A stretch of DNA of 64,000 nt from Ananas comosus (GCF_001540865.1 NC_033638.1:3134895-3198894), one strand, 5' to 3'. Shown: positions 1-11,310, numbered from the stretch's first letter. The notes: generated by a model from the letters alone, not told the origin. Translations and numbers: made by a program.

Positions 1-948
1 CCGATATGAGATTTGTGGAAACGGGTATGTTGGTTCTCCTCACCCGTTGAGCTTGAGCGACTGGTGGTCCGAGGTTCGACGGTTCTCCTTACCCTATGGT
101 AGACCTATAGTCGAGTGAATTTAAAGCAGAGGTGCATGTGAGACGTCCTTCACCACGAGCCTGACTGAGCACGGTACTCCACGGATGTTTGACTCAAGAC
201 CGAATCGAGTGACATAGTTGGCTAAGGTAGAGAAAACCTTAGATGAAAATGGTAAATGATGTGGATCTAAGGTAGAGGAAACCTTAAAAGCTAGTTGGAT
301 AAGCTGTGGATAGCGAGATAGAAATTAGAATCAGTAGATCTACCTGCATTGTTGCATGATTTGCATGTTGCATGTTGTGAGGCAGAAGCATGATAGTTGT
401 TAGTTGCATAAATTATATGATGATATATATATCTGTTGTGCTAACATGTTGTTTTGCTTTTTTTGGACCTGGTGGGTCGAGCTCTTCCCTTAGGTGGCCG
501 TACCCACTGGGAACTATGGACAATAGTTTTCACCCCACGTTTTTTAGGTCCACACGCGAGCGGCAAGGTGGCTCGAGGAAATGGCGTAGCTCCGTAGATA
601 GCGCCCTACCACTGAGACCAGAGATAGCCAGTATCCCAAGTCGGCCTAGCTAGGTGTGTAGAAAAGAAAGAAACACAAATATAATATTTATACTAGTGAG
701 GATTGTATTTAGAAGCTAAGTGAAAAAATGTAATATGTAAAATGCATGTGTGTTTAATGATTGTAATAGTTTAGCATTTATATTTTTGATACTTTCCTTA
801 TGCAATCTGTGTATGAATGCTATTCCTGGTTGGAATCTCGCGAATTGTATGGATTGTGACGCCTAGGACGTACAGGGGAGACTCTGTCCGTTCGGCGGTC
901 TGTCGGCGTGCCCGAATCCGACCAAATAGGCGGGTCTCGGAGCGTGAC
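1..948 (+). mobile_element. 3' part of an LTR (family I), cut by window start
   Basis: This is the downstream end of a long terminal repeat in sense orientation; it ends in GCGTGACA at 948. It is the reverse-complement relative of the left part of the solo LTR at 53528-56848: both share paired AAGGTTTCC / GGAAACCTTA blocks (about 225-290 here, 54265-54300 there), the GTACCCACTGGGAAC hairpin (511-530), a TTTTTTAG|GT acceptor-like site at about 547-552, and the tail AGACTCTGTCCGTTCGGCGG. The 5' part lies outside the window. No coding potential; the open frame at 390-653 is not conserved in the relative. Confidence 0.8.
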
Positions 949-1337
949 ACCCTCGGCCTCCGGCGACCGGCCGCCGTCGCCTCGAGGCTCCTCCGGCCGC
1001 CGCCTGGCTGCCGCTGCCTCCTTGAGCCGAGCCGAGTTGTGCGGGCTTGAACTCCTCCGCCGCGCCACCGGCTGCCTCCTGCCGCCGGCCAGCGTGAGCC
1101 CCGGCCCCCGCTGACCGGCCGCACCCGCCTCGGACCGGCCCGCCCGCTGTCAGGCCACCGCCGGTCACCCCGTGCCCTACCTTGCTCCGGTAAGGCTTTT
1201 ATTAGCTTTCTGTGCACTGTTTTGGATTCCGGTCACCTTTCCGACGATTCGGAGACACCTCGACAATTTTGGATGTGAGAACGATGATCCCTGATCTGTG
1301 ATGAACATCGTGCTCACCTCCATTGGGGTCAGTGATG

Positions 1338-1613
1338 CCCCGGTTTGCGTGTTAGACACGATTTAGGCGATATGCGTGCTGTTTCGCTAAAGTTTACGTC
1401 GCTCGCGCGCTTGCCACAGTGGCCGGTTGTGCTCCGAAGTGTGAGCACGGCCTCCGGCACATCGAGACCTGTCANCCCCAGTGTGCATATTAAACGCGGT
1501 TTAGACACTATGCGCGCTGTTTCGCTGAAGTTCGCATCGCTCGCGCGCTTGCCACAGTGGCCGGCCGTGCTCCGAAGTGTGAGCACGGCCTCCGGCACAT
1601 CGAGACCTGTCAG
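1338..1613 (+). repeat. 138-bp tandem duplication
   Basis: Two adjacent units of about 138 bp, starting near 1338 and 1476, share GCTGTTTCGCTRAAGTT, CTCGCGCGCTTGCCACAGTG and the tail CTCCGGCACATCGAGACCTG. The related copy near 38880-39020 has only one such unit, so the duplication is specific to this copy. The single N lies at the unit boundary. Confidence 0.85.
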
Positions 1614-2546
1614 CGGATGTCTCAGCCTAGCTAGAAAGTCCTCGCTTTGCGCTGTCGGGCCGTGAAACCCAAAAAATCACATGCAATAATGTGATTTTAT
1701 GTAGTCGCAAGGGTTTCTATGCAATTGTGCGTTATGTGGTCGCCGGTGGCAGCGTGTGCAGGCAGTAGGTGACCTCTAGACTCGTTGTCCAAGGCCCCAG
1801 GTCTTTTCGAAGATCGAAAACTGATTTTCGATGCGTTTTTCGGCAAAATTCGCCAACGGAACGCGTTTTCGGTTCGAAATTCTTCCGACGGTGGCTCATG
1901 ATAATTTGTGTCGTTGCTGAGCCTTGTTGGCTGGTCACCCGCATCATTTCGAGGGTCCGAAAAACGACGAGTGAGCGACGGTAGGTTTCGGTGTCGAATT
2001 GGACACTTCCGGGAACCCGAATCAGAACGACTATCCGATGATAATCGTTTCGAAGTGAGATAGTGTATTTGCTGCCAGGTCACACAAATATATGTATTTA
2101 GTGGCAGCGGGAGACTCGTAGCACGAGTCGGTGAGTTCCGGGACAGTTCGTGGGTCCCGATGCGATTTTCGGGACTTTCAGTGTATTGCGGCAATCGGTC
2201 TTAGGAACCGATTCCCGTAGGGTTATTGGTGGGGTTTGTGAGTTAGTGATTCATATTGTGGGTTGGACACTAACCAGGTGGACCCTTCGTAGATTCGGTT
2301 GTTACTTCCTCCGTAGTTGGAAGGCCAGTACCATATTTGTACAAGTGGGTACTTCGATCCGAAGTCGGTACAGTGGTGCACGCTCAGTGATATCTTCTTA
2401 CCCTTGTTCTCTTGTTATTACTCTACATGCATATAATATATGTTGAGCCTAGCATCTATACTATGTTTCCTTGTTGCTCTACTTAGCTGTTTTGCATATC
2501 CTGTATCATGTTTAGAGTAGAGCGGTTTCGTGATTATTTGTGAGAT

Positions 2547-2930
2547 TGTGACCTAGTCGGTCAGTGCGTTGCATCTGTTTTGTGATCTAGTTGGTCGGTT
2601 GTTGTATTCCGTATCTGTGACCTATTCGGTCGGTTTGCTGCATTGTTGTCGTGACCTACTTGGTCGGTTGGACCACTTGATGACCTATACGGTCGGTATG
2701 CCTTGAGGGGCAGAATTGTCGGCTAGTGGCTGACGGTTAGTTCTGGATTAAACCGATGTATGATGTGACATCCTTGTGGCCTATTGGTCGGTTCTTGTGT
2801 ATATAAATGTTAGTTGACATTGAGTGGTCGATACTTGCACGTCTTCGAAGGGAAGTTGAGTTGTTCCATCCTAGTTGACCTGAGTGGTCGGTACTTGTGT
2901 TCCTTACAGCTCGATGACCTATTAGTCAGT
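2547..2930 (+). repeat. Degenerate minisatellite TGACCTAnTCGGTCGGT
   Basis: At least eight imperfect copies of a 17-base motif (consensus TGACCTATTCGGTCGGT) occur at about 2549, 2580, 2617, 2651, 2679, 2778, 2877 and 2913, with uneven spacing of 30-100 bases. The related LTR at 37.4-39.9 kb is truncated before this position, so I cannot tell whether the array is ancestral. Confidence 0.75.
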
Positions 2931-3100
2931 GTGCCTCGAGGGGCGGTGATTGTCGGCTAGTTGCCGACGGATGGCTATTGAGCATATTAGTATTGATCGC
3001 CACTGCTCGTACGCATTTCACGAACACCAGCGGTTTGGCCACCGCAAGAGGGTGTTCTTTTTCGAAAAAGTGGTTTGGAGTGCCAGCCCGTGAAACCCAG

Positions 3101-3197
3101 GTGCTTTATGTAAGGGTTATGTGCTTTCAGATCCGTGTGCTTTATGCGAGGGTCATATATCTTTCAGACCCGGGTGCTTTATGCGAGAGTCATATAC
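3101..3197 (+). repeat. 36-bp tandem repeat, about 2.7 units
   Basis: Three units begin with GTGCTTTATG at 3101, 3137 and 3174 (period 36-37) and share a centre GNAAGGGTYAT/GCGAGRGTCATAT followed by CTTTCAGAYCC. Non-coding, inside the family II LTR. Confidence 0.8.
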
Positions 3198-4105
3198 AGG
3201 TTGAGGAGCTGTGGCACAGGCCTGAGGTGTTGCGGACCAATATGGCTATTTCAAATTGGGTATTTGGACTTGTCGTCCGGTTGATGCATACATACAGTAA
3301 CCGTGGTTGTTTATTATATCTCTTGTTCATTTATTATCGTTGCTACTGTATTACACTTACCCCTATCTTTGTTATTCTCCTTGACTGGTGAGCACCCCTC
3401 GCCCTCGCCGGCTTGCGGTACCCACTTGGAGAGGAGACATGTGTACATGTTCTCACCCCCCACCCCGATTACAGATGACGTCGCTGGTTCTAGTGGGACG
3501 GTTCGCGAGGAGCGTACTTAGCGGTTTGGTAGAGTTTACGGACCCGTCCATTGGTTTAAACTCTAAACTTAGTTTATCTAAATAAATAACTTATACACCA
3601 TTTATGGTTCAGTACTTTTATGTGAATTGAATATTTGGGTTTTCGTGAATATAATAAAGAATTTGTGGAATCTTGTGAAATGAAAATGGTTTTCTATCCC
3701 TCATGATAGTATGTTTTAAAAGAAAAAGGTTTCCATGTGGAAAACAGTTTTTTAAAGGTTTTCTCTTAGTTTTCATGACTTGGAATTTTAAAACGAGTTT
3801 CCGGGTAGGAAACATTTTAAACTAATAGTTGTGGATTTATAGATAAACTCTGAATGTGAATCTAAATAGGAATGGTGTATGAATGCGTGTATATTCATAT
3901 GTAGTGGTTGTATCCTATATTATGTATCTTGTACTTGTGCGACGCCGTGCAAATATAGAGGAGACTCTATCCGTGTGAATAGTAGACTCTCTATATTTAT
4001 GGCAGATCTAGCATACCGTAGGGGTCAGGTTTTCCAAAAAAAAAAAAAAAAAATTGGGCACTTCCGCTTTGCTTTTAAATCAAAGAAGGATCCTGGGGCG
4101 TGACA

Positions 4106-4619
4106 TTTGAATACTTAATCCCCATGTTGAAAATAAATTTAAGAAAAATTATTCGGATCATAAATCTATATTTGAAGGAAATCGGATTTAAATTCAGATT
4201 CAAAATGTTATCATTACTACTGAATTCAAATTTGAGTTCGAGTCCGATTGGATTAGTCAAATTTTGACACATGATCAGAAATATCCAAACCATTTTAACA
4301 TTAGATTCATGTCCCTATCATGCAATCACCACATCCAATAAATTCTACCTTTCCTAATTTAAATAACCATATTTTTTTAAAAAAATAATTAAATTGTTAA
4401 ATTGTAATAAAGTGCATTCAAGTTCTCTTTATGGAAATTCTAAGCCTGAGTATGTTATAGAATTTTTGCTTGATTGGCTATGTTTCTTCTCTATCCTTTC
4501 TTTTCTTTTGAGTGACTCTCATTCTTTTACTTTGCCCCTTATCTCAAATATACTTTTCCATAAAATCGTACTTCAATTTATGTCCTGTATTTTACCACTA
4601 TTTTAAATACATCCAAAAA
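4106..4619. other. AT-rich spacer, nothing recognised
   Basis: About 510 bases of AT-rich sequence between the LTR end at 4105 and the Helitron start at 4620. I see no gene, no clear repeat and no RNA signature. It is the local host sequence that received the Helitron between A4619 and T5620. Confidence 0.6.
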
Positions 4620-5619
4620 TCTATAGATATATTAAAAGTTAGGTTCTAACGGGGTTATGTGTCGCGTCTCCCATCGCAACAGGCGGGGCCGCATGGGCGT
4701 GTCGAGCGCACAGTGCAGCATGGCGGCGTCGGACGGGTCGCAGGCGCGAGTGGCAGCACGGCCGGGCGCGCGCGGGTCTCCCCTCTCCCTCTCCCCCCTT
4801 ATCTCCTCTCCTTCCCCCCACGCGTTGGGCGGCGCAGAGCGCCGCGATGGCGGCGCGGGCACGGCGGCGGTGAGTACAGCGCAGCGCGGGCATGCGCGGT
4901 TGGGCGGCTGATCGAGCCCCTGCCCCTCTTCTCCTCTCTCCATTTCTCTCTTCTCCCTCACCCTCTCCCTCTCCCTCTTCCCCACGGCGGTCGCGGACGC
5001 CTGAGCTGAGCGGCGGCCAGGTGTGGCGAGACTCGAGCGCCCCCCCCTACCCCTCCCCCTCTCCGGTCTCTCTCTTTCTACTCTTCTCTCTCTACTTGAC
5101 CATTAAAAAGGTAAGAAATTTAAAATTAAAGTTTAAAATTTAAAATTTAATATTTGAATTTTAAATTCAATTTATAATTTAATATTTAAAATATTAAAAT
5201 TTGAAAATTAAAATTTAAAGCTTAAAATTTAAAAATTTTACATGTTATCTTAATTACTAAAACTAAATTTTAAAATTTTACAATTTTAAATTTAGAATTT
5301 CAGTTTCTAAATTTTAAAATTTAAATTTTGAATTGCAAAATTTAAAATTTAAAATTTAAAATATAAAATCTAAAATCTAAAATCTAAAATCTAATATTTG
5401 AAACCTAAAATTTTAAATTTTAAAAGTTAAAAATAATATTTAAAATATAAGTCTGAAAGATGTTAATTTGAAATTCATCAATTTTGAATTTTAAATCTGA
5501 AAGATAATTTAAAATTCAACTATGAAATCAAAATTTAAAATTTTATTTTAAATTGAAAATTAAACTGAGATGTTAGATTGCCGATGTTGATCCGCCGCGA
5601 AGCGCGGGCCCTAAACTAG
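4620..5619 (+). mobile_element. Non-autonomous Helitron, about 1.0 kb
   Basis: The 5' end is TCTATAGATATATTAAAAG, a plant-type Helitron start (TC plus TATTAAA), preceded by A. The 3' end has a hairpin CCGCG-AAG-CGCGG a few bases before the terminal CTAG (5616-5619), followed by T, which fits insertion between A and T. No RepHel helicase is encoded. The 5' half (4640-5050) is very GC- and CT-rich (CTCCCTCTCC tracts) and could be a captured promoter or leader; the 3' half (5100-5580) is a degenerate AAATTT-rich tract. Open frames in the GC-rich half are overlapping shadows with no recognisable domain. Confidence 0.75.
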
Positions 5620-7018
5620 TATAAGATGATCACTGAATTTGAAACTAAAACATCAAACATAAATAATTTGGTTGGCTTAGCTTCATTTATTCATTTTAAA
5701 TAAACCAAACAGGCGCTCGAGCTTAGCACTTTCGCCAACAGAACCTGAACTTTGATTAAATCTCTCAAATTTTGTCAAATAGCATAATAGATCTCTCTCC
5801 TCATTCAAAGTTACAAATTAAAAAATATTCATGAATTTTTCATCACAAACTATACACATGAATAGCTTCCTTGTGTGATTGATTAAAGTTCATATTCTAA
5901 ATACCAGCGAACGGGGTTTGAAGGAAAGCCTTTGCACTATATTGATTATTCTGTTTTTGAACGCTCAATTTGAATATTGAAAACAAATCTAAATATAGAT
6001 ATTTGAATCCAAATATAGATATTTGAATCCAAAGAGAAAATTATTATTATTACTGAATTTAAATCTGAAAACTAAACAAATAGCCCATTTTGATATCCGA
6101 ATCGGACCGTCATAAAATTTACATTCTGATTCGATGGGATGATAACCCAACCATTTTCAACCCTAGAAATTAAGTGTACTATCTTTTAATCTTTCCTTAA
6201 TTAAAATAAATTAAATTTTAAAAGATTAATTGGATTGTTAATTTAAAAGTAAATATTTAACTTCTTTTCATGCAAATAGTAAAGAGGTTTTTCCTACAGA
6301 ACTTCTACCGGATTTGTCCCTTTTTTCTTTTTTGACTAGCCCACATCTCTTTACTTCTAAGAAATCATTGTGCTTCGTTACATACCTACTCCCTAAAAAC
6401 AAATCAGATTTGAAAAATAAAATGGTTTAAAAAAAAAAAAAACCTATCAGGTCGATAATTATTTAAACTCAAAATTAAATTATCTTTTAAATTTGATTCA
6501 CAAATTTAAATTTAAATTCTTGAAATTAATATAAATTTTTAAATTTTGGATATACATTAAAAAAATTAATATCATGGAACATATATAAAAACTCTGTACA
6601 GTGTAACTAAATTAAAAACAGACCTAAAAACAAATCAAATTAAAAATACATCAATTAAGAAAATAGACTCATACCACCTATAACAGTTTAAATAAAAATT
6701 ATAGAGTTTAAAATTTATTTTAACTTTAAATTTATAATTAAATTAAGTTTAATTTATAAATATTGATGTATATCACCCGTAAAGATGTTTGTAGACTGGG
6801 TTGGGTCTAGATAGTTGATATACTGTATCCGTACCCTAAAAAGAAATGGTTACAAAAAAAAAAAAAAATCCTACCCATTTAACTTCGGGTCGGATTCGGA
6901 TCTGCGTACGTAAGTTGCTAATATATCCATCGAGTTTATTTGAGTGGGTCTGGATAGTGATTACTCGTGTACTATCCGTTCATGACCGGGTATGGGTATC
7001 CCTGTATATATATATATA

Positions 7019-7561
7019 GAGTAGGTCTTGTTTGCTATTAGGAGCACGGAGGCCTCCGTGCTCCTAAGCCATTTTTAATCATGAAGCTTCCGAATCGACG
7101 ATCGGCTCCGTTAGACTTGATCTAGCGCATTTGAAGTATCTAAAAAATAAATTTTGTCATTTTTCGATATCATTTACCTAGTGATCGAAAGGGTTTAAAA
7201 TCAACGGCTGAAAATAAAAATCTCAAAAAAAGTGGTGATATAGTACTAAAATTTTCGATCAGAGATATTGATCTCGCTATAAATAGTATAAAAAATTTTC
7301 TATCAGAATTTTATTTGATTTGAATACTTCTACACCGTTAAACTTACAAATGGTTTACATCAACCATTAAAAATTGTTGATTTTGAATCTTTTGATCACT
7401 AGGTAAATGATATCGAAAAATGGCAAAATTTATTTTCGAGATACTTCAAATGCGCTAGATCAAGTCTAACGGAGCCGATCGTCGATTCGGAAGCTTCATG
7501 ATTGAAAACGGCTTAGGAGCACGGAGGCCTCCGTGCTCCTAATAGCAAACAAGACCTACTC
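7019..7561. mobile_element. Foldback MITE in a (TA)n site, at the palindrome centre
   Basis: A 543-bp element flanked on both sides by (TA)n. Its termini begin GAGTAGGTCTTGTTTGCTAT; about 150-170 bp at each end are inverted copies, including the GGAGCACGGAGGCCTCCGTG block (itself a palindrome, 7041 and 7521) and GAATCGACGATCGGCTCCGT. The central 200 bp is not palindromic and has ACACCGTTAAAC, shared with the MITEs at 11583-12117 and 12161-12715. No transposase. Insertion into TA microsatellites recalls the rice Micron elements; that comparison is from memory. Confidence 0.8.
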
Positions 7562-8997
7562 TATATATATATATACAGGGATACCCATACCCGGTCATGA
7601 ACGGATAGTACACGAGTAATCACTATCCAGACCCACTCAAATAAACTCGATGGATATATTAGCAACTTACGTACGCAGATCCGAATCCGACCCGAAGTTA
7701 AATGGGTAGGATTTTTTTTTTTTTTTGTAACCATTTCTTTTTAGGGTACGGATACAGTATATCAACTATCTAGACCCAACCCAGTCTACAAACATCTTTA
7801 CGGGTGATATACATCAATATTTATAAATTAAACTTAATTTAATTATAAATTTAAAGTTAAAATAAATTTTAAACTCTATAATTTTTATTTAAACTGTTAT
7901 AGGTGGTATGAGTCTATTTTCTTAATTGATGTATTTTTAATTTGATTTGTTTTTAGGTCTGTTTTTAATTTAGTTACACTGTACAGAGTTTTTATATATG
8001 TTCCATGATATTAATTTTTTTAATGTATATCCAAAATTTAAAAATTTATATTAATTTCAAGAATTTAAATTTAAATTTGTGAATCAAATTTAAAAGATAA
8101 TTTAATTTTGAGTTTAAATAATTATCGACCTGATAGGTTTTTTTTTTTTTTAAACCATTTTATTTTTCAAATCTGATTTGTTTTTAGGGAGTAGGTATGT
8201 AACGAAGCACAATGATTTCTTAGAAGTAAAGAGATGTGGGCTAGTCAAAAAAGAAAAATGGGACAAATCCGGTAGAAGTTCTGTAGGAAAAACCTCTTTA
8301 CTATTTGCATGAAAAGAAGTTAAATATTTACTTTTAAATTAACAATCCAATTAATCTTTTAAAATTTAATTTATTTTAATTAAGGAAAGATTAAAAGATA
8401 GTACACTTAATTTCTAGGGTTGAAAATGGTTGGGTTATCATCCCATCGAATCAGAATGTAAATTTTATGACGGTCCGATTCGGATATCAAAATGGGCTAT
8501 TTGTTTAGTTTTCAGATTTAAATTCAGTAATAATAATAATTTTCTCTTTGGATTCAAACTTCAAATATGATTTTTCTTTAAATACGATTTGGATTCAAAT
8601 ATCTATATTTAGATTTGTTTTCAATATTCAAATTGAGCGTTCAAAAACAGAATAATCAATATAGTGCAATGCAAAGGCTTTCCTTCAAACCCCGTTCGTT
8701 GGTATTTAGAATAAGAACTTTAATCAATCACGCAAGGAAGCTATTCATGTGTATAGTTTGTGATGAAAATTCATGAATATTTTTAATTTGTAACTTTGAA
8801 TGAGGAGAGAGATCTATTATGCTATTTGACAAAATTTGAGAGATTTAATTAATTGCTAAAATCAAAGTTCAGGTTCTGTTTGCGAAAGTGCTAAGCTCGA
8901 GCGCATGTTTGGTTTATTTAAAATGAATAAATGAAGCTAAGCCAACCAAATTATTTATGTTTCATGTTTTAGTTTCAAATTCAGTGATCATCTTATA

Positions 8998-9156
8998 CTA
9001 GTTTAGGGCCCGCGCTTCGCGGCGGATCAACATCGGCAACCTAACATCTCAGTTTAATTTTCAATTTAAAATAAAAATTTGAATGATTTTGATTTTCTTA
9101 GTTGATTTTTAAATTATCTTTCAGATTTAAAATTAAATTGATGATTTTTGACAAAT
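8998..9156 (-). mobile_element. Second copy of the Helitron 3' end, cut by gap
   Basis: The sequence CTAG at 8998-9001, the hairpin and the following AT-rich stretch repeat 5460-5619 in inverted orientation, with the same flanking TATAAGATGATCA sequence outside CTAG. The remaining Helitron body would lie in the 249-base gap or is absent. Confidence 0.75.
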
Positions 9157-9405
9157 NNNNNNNNNNNNNNNNNNNNNNNNNNNNNNNNNNNNNNNNNNNN
9201 NNNNNNNNNNNNNNNNNNNNNNNNNNNNNNNNNNNNNNNNNNNNNNNNNNNNNNNNNNNNNNNNNNNNNNNNNNNNNNNNNNNNNNNNNNNNNNNNNNNN
9301 NNNNNNNNNNNNNNNNNNNNNNNNNNNNNNNNNNNNNNNNNNNNNNNNNNNNNNNNNNNNNNNNNNNNNNNNNNNNNNNNNNNNNNNNNNNNNNNNNNNN
9401 NNNNN
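9157..9405. other. Assembly gap (249 N)
   Basis: A run of N at the outer end of the right palindrome arm. Sequence after the gap does not match the expected continuation of the left arm. Open frames across it are meaningless. Confidence 1.
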
Positions 9406-10228
9406 TATATTGTAGATTTTATTAAATTATCTAGACAGAACTTATTTCGACCATTATATTAACTGATTAAAGGCCTAAAATTCAAAATAATTTTATATGT
9501 AAACACATAAAAATAAAAAAATTATGATGTCATATTATAGATAAAGAGAATATAATAGTAATTACTAATATTATATACTAATATTCAAAAAAAAAGGAAA
9601 AAATAAAGCGGAATCAGAAAATTTACTAAATAGAATATTCATTAAAAAAAACTAGTTTGTCGACTTGATTGGAGAAGGAATTTGTAAAAAACTCACTTGT
9701 ACTCGCCTGCAGAGAATTAATATCGTTGTTGATGACGACGATGGAAATATTATTTCACAAAAAACTTTTAGGCAGAAATGAAACAAAAAAATAAAGAATA
9801 AAAAACAAAGAGTAAAAAATTTAGAAAAAAAGAAAGGAGTAAAAGAGCAGCTAGGGTTTCAGTATTTCACTAGGATGAAAATACTTAGAGATCCCTCGTC
9901 TATAAGTACTATTAAAATTGATCCATCAACTTCAAAAGTTCCAATCATTTTTATTTACTATCAAATATTCCATTGGGTTCGGATCCGGGTTCAGATTTAA
10001 AAACTATTCCGGACCCTACCCATTTAAAAGTTGGGCTCGGGTTGGGTCCACATCAGGTATGAATATAAAATATCCGGACCCATATCCAAAACTTTAATGG
10101 GTAATTTTTTTTATCCATATACTATTCATTTTTTATCGGGTCCAGGCCGGGTAGGGTCCGGGTCGGGTATCGGTTATCTCGAAATATTTTGGAACAGCTT
10201 AATCCTCGATGCACTAGATAAACAAATA
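9406..10228. other. AT-rich sequence with a GGGT-rich patch
   Basis: No gene is recognised. At about 9975-10175 there are repeated GGGTYCGGGT / GGGTCGGGT words, similar in style to motifs at 6885-6995 and 7580-7715 in the palindrome arms. This looks like part of a dispersed repeat; I cannot name its family. Confidence 0.5.
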
Positions 10229-10236
10229 TAATAATA

Positions 10237-10271
<35 letters not shown>

Positions 10272-10290
10272 ATCATATATATATATATAG
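10229..10290. repeat. (TA)n microsatellite
   Basis: An imperfect AT dinucleotide run, broken by short interruptions, that ends directly at a MITE-like start (AATTAGCACGTACTATAC). Similar TA runs flank the other MITEs at 11561, 12142, 12719, 17231 and 18313. Confidence 0.9.
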
Positions 10291-10500
10291 AATTAGCACG
10301 TACTATACTATAATGCATTAAGCGCTATGTTGCTATTATATTTTTGGCCTTTTGGTCGTGAAGACAATGTATGCGTTAATGGATGTGTGGATTCTCTTAA
10401 AGTTGATGTGTGATGCGTTGGTTGAATAATATGACTCGTAACAGAATTGAAAATAGTTAAAAAGGGTAGATTCCTAACGGTGAAACGGTAAAAACTTCGG
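10291..10500 (+). mobile_element. MITE fragment (TA-flanked), 5' part
   Basis: It matches 18341-18532 (ACTATACTAT...GCATTAAGCGC, TTGCTATTATATTTTTGGCC, GTTGGTTGAATAATATGA) and then stops, whereas the other copy continues to a terminal inverted end. The next 100 bases are unrelated, so this copy is truncated. Confidence 0.65.
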
Positions 10501-10601
10501 ACATCGCCGAAAGACAGCGCGTTCTCCTCTCACTACCAAATGGCTTTGGGATTCTCACTATCATTCATCGCTTGATCTTCGAGTAGCAGACTGCATATAT
10601 A

Positions 10602-11310
10602 TCTATCCCTACTATATTAAAACGTTATAGGATTTCTTACCATGAATCAAAAAGGAATTAAAAAAATTTTCTACAAATGGTTTTGATCAATTTGTTAAAA
10701 AATTTATCAAATAAGAATGAACATTATGATCAATCTGTTAAAAAATAGTATTCCTATCTATCTATATATTCAATCCTACAAATGGTTATGATTAATTTAT
10801 TAAAAAATATCTCAAATAAAAATGAATGATTATAATCAATCTATTAAAAAATAGCATTCCTCTCCTTACATTTTATACTAAAATTAAAATTTAAGTTTAA
10901 GTTTAAATCATGAATTAAATTTCATTTTGGATATCAAATTTGAATTAATAATTAAAAAAATTAATTACATGGATAAAGATTAAATTTTAACAAATTTAAA
11001 TTTATAAATTTTGGATATAAAATTTGAATTAACAATTAAAATATTTAATTACAGTAAATCAAAATTATATTTTAAATTTTAAAGTAAATGTGAATTAAAT
11101 TTTGACACTTTTATTTAAACTACATAATTAAATTTTAAATTTATCAGAATTTAAAAAATATATAAAAAATAATACAGGATATTGCAATTTTTTTCTAATA
11201 AAATATAATTTATGAATTTATAAAATATAATTTTTATTATAAATTTTTAGATAAATATAATGTAAAATAACTATTACGTGCATTTATATGTACACTCAAC
11301 GATATCTATA
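10602..11310 (+). mobile_element. Helitron-like 5' end and AT-rich body
   Basis: TCTATCCCTACTATATTAAA at 10602 resembles a plant Helitron start. It is followed by two related units (about 10660-10755 and 10780-10865) sharing CTACAAATGGTT and ATCAATYTRTTAAAAAATAG. The rest is AT-rich. I do not find a matching hairpin-CTAG end before the next MITE, so the 3' boundary is uncertain. Confidence 0.4.

Larger units (their letters stand above)
949..4105 (+). mobile_element. LTR-like fragment, family II, without its U3
   Basis: The sequence 1613-1900 aligns by eye with 39018-39300 (shared GTGACCTCT(A/G)GACT, TTTTTCGGC(A/G)AAATTCGCC, GCCTTGTTGGCTGGTCACC), so both are copies of one family in the same orientation. 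It starts abruptly in a GC-rich leader (950-1180, GCCGCC-rich) where the LTR fragment at 1-948 ends, and it finishes in a GGGGCGTGACA terminus typical of the LTRs here. A diverged version of the shared hairpin module is at 3431-3454. It carries three local tandem tracts described separately. One N is at about 1474. No coding function is seen. Confidence 0.65.
5505..9156. repeat. Giant inverted repeat (arms about 1.5-1.8 kb) centred on a MITE
   Basis: Left arm about 5505-7018 and right arm about 7562-9156 are reverse complements; matched landmarks are GGGCCC 5606-5611 with 9006-9011, and the poly-A/T run near 6855 with the one near 7715. The centre is near 7290. The inner 1 kb of each arm looks nearly perfect (mainly an A-run length difference), while the outer part has more indels, for example an extra block near 8560-8600. 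The right arm is cut off by the gap at 9157, so its true end is unknown. The arms hold AT-rich sequence, GGGTCGGATTCGG-type motifs and the Helitron 3' end. Confidence 0.9.

Noticed and set aside
4639..5009. Possible host gene exon in the GC-rich Helitron part
   Set aside because: Several frames are open on both strands with no recognisable domain or splice structure; kept only as a possible captured fragment.
9102..9462. Open frames across the N gap
   Set aside because: They consist of unknown residues; no evidence for coding.
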